The notes under the pieces are model-generated. The model was not told where the DNA came from, did not search any database, and worked only from the letters and a program-made list of their open reading frames with translations. This document shows positions 13,656 to 13,695 of a DNA stretch of 13,695 bases, in pieces (the first letter of the stretch is position 1; every line of letters starts with the position of its first letter). The translations under genes and the position numbers were made by a program. The DNA is from Blautia sp. (GTDB lineage: Bacteria > Bacillota > Clostridia > Lachnospirales > Lachnospiraceae), in the NCBI GenBank assembly GCA_017420455.1, contig JAFOJB010000405.1, positions 1 to 13,695 on the forward strand, in the 5' to 3' direction.

Positions 13656-13695
13656 ACACATGCAGTCCCCAGACGGTGAGACCGTGAACTGTAAC

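Noticed and set aside
13560..13661. 34-residue N-terminal extension of PepT
   Set aside because: PepT proteins begin at the MKAYERLLNY-type start; the extension overlaps the likely promoter and leader.

Overview
The window reads as chromosome of an anaerobic, gut-type Firmicute, most like Lachnospiraceae/Clostridia. The basis is the moderately high GC, strong AGGAGG-type ribosome binding sites, clostridial-type butyrate kinase, a ROK glucokinase with a CGCG zinc motif, ferredoxin-type electron carriers and REP-like GGAACCGTCCCC palindromes. No species can be named from sequence alone. There are no tRNA, rRNA, transposase, phage or CRISPR features.

Region 1 (1-6973, + strand) is a compact, probably co-transcribed cluster. 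It holds a GltD-like FAD/NAD(P) oxidoreductase (cut by the left edge), a NuoF-C-terminal-like iron-sulfur protein with a 2[4Fe-4S] ferredoxin tail, a Gfo/Idh/MocA dehydrogenase, an SCP2-type thiolase-like protein, its usual zinc-ribbon/OB-fold (DUF35) partner, a stand-alone acyl-carrier protein with a changed attachment motif, and a phosphate acyltransferase. Region 2 (7106-10350, + strand) follows a hairpin and holds butyrate kinase, a TIM-barrel sugar isomerase/epimerase-like protein and a ROK sugar kinase, ending at a clear terminator.

Taken together, regions 1 and 2 look like a catabolic module. A sugar-like or polyol-like substrate would be oxidised and rearranged (Gfo/Idh, TIM barrel, ROK). 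A C-C or C-acyl bond would be handled by thiolase plus DUF35, with the acyl group carried on ACP or CoA. The acyl group would then go to acyl phosphate (Pta-like) and to carboxylate plus ATP (Buk). Electrons would be handled by the flavoprotein/iron-sulfur pair. The family assignments are strong; the pathway is inference. Classic butyrate-synthesis genes (crotonase, 3-hydroxybutyryl-CoA dehydrogenase, butyryl-CoA dehydrogenase/Etf) are absent here, so Pta/Buk probably serve a different acyl source.

Region 3 (10380-13695) is housekeeping-like. A molybdopterin-binding MoeA-like protein (+) with a cysteine-rich tail converges on moaC (-), with a perfect 17-bp stem between them; upstream of moaC lies pepT (-). 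REP-like sequences flank the MoeA-like gene. Two places carry tandem duplications of a gene's 3' end including its stop codon: a 16-bp unit three times at the end of the Gfo/Idh gene, and a 66-bp (22-codon) unit three times at the end of pepT.
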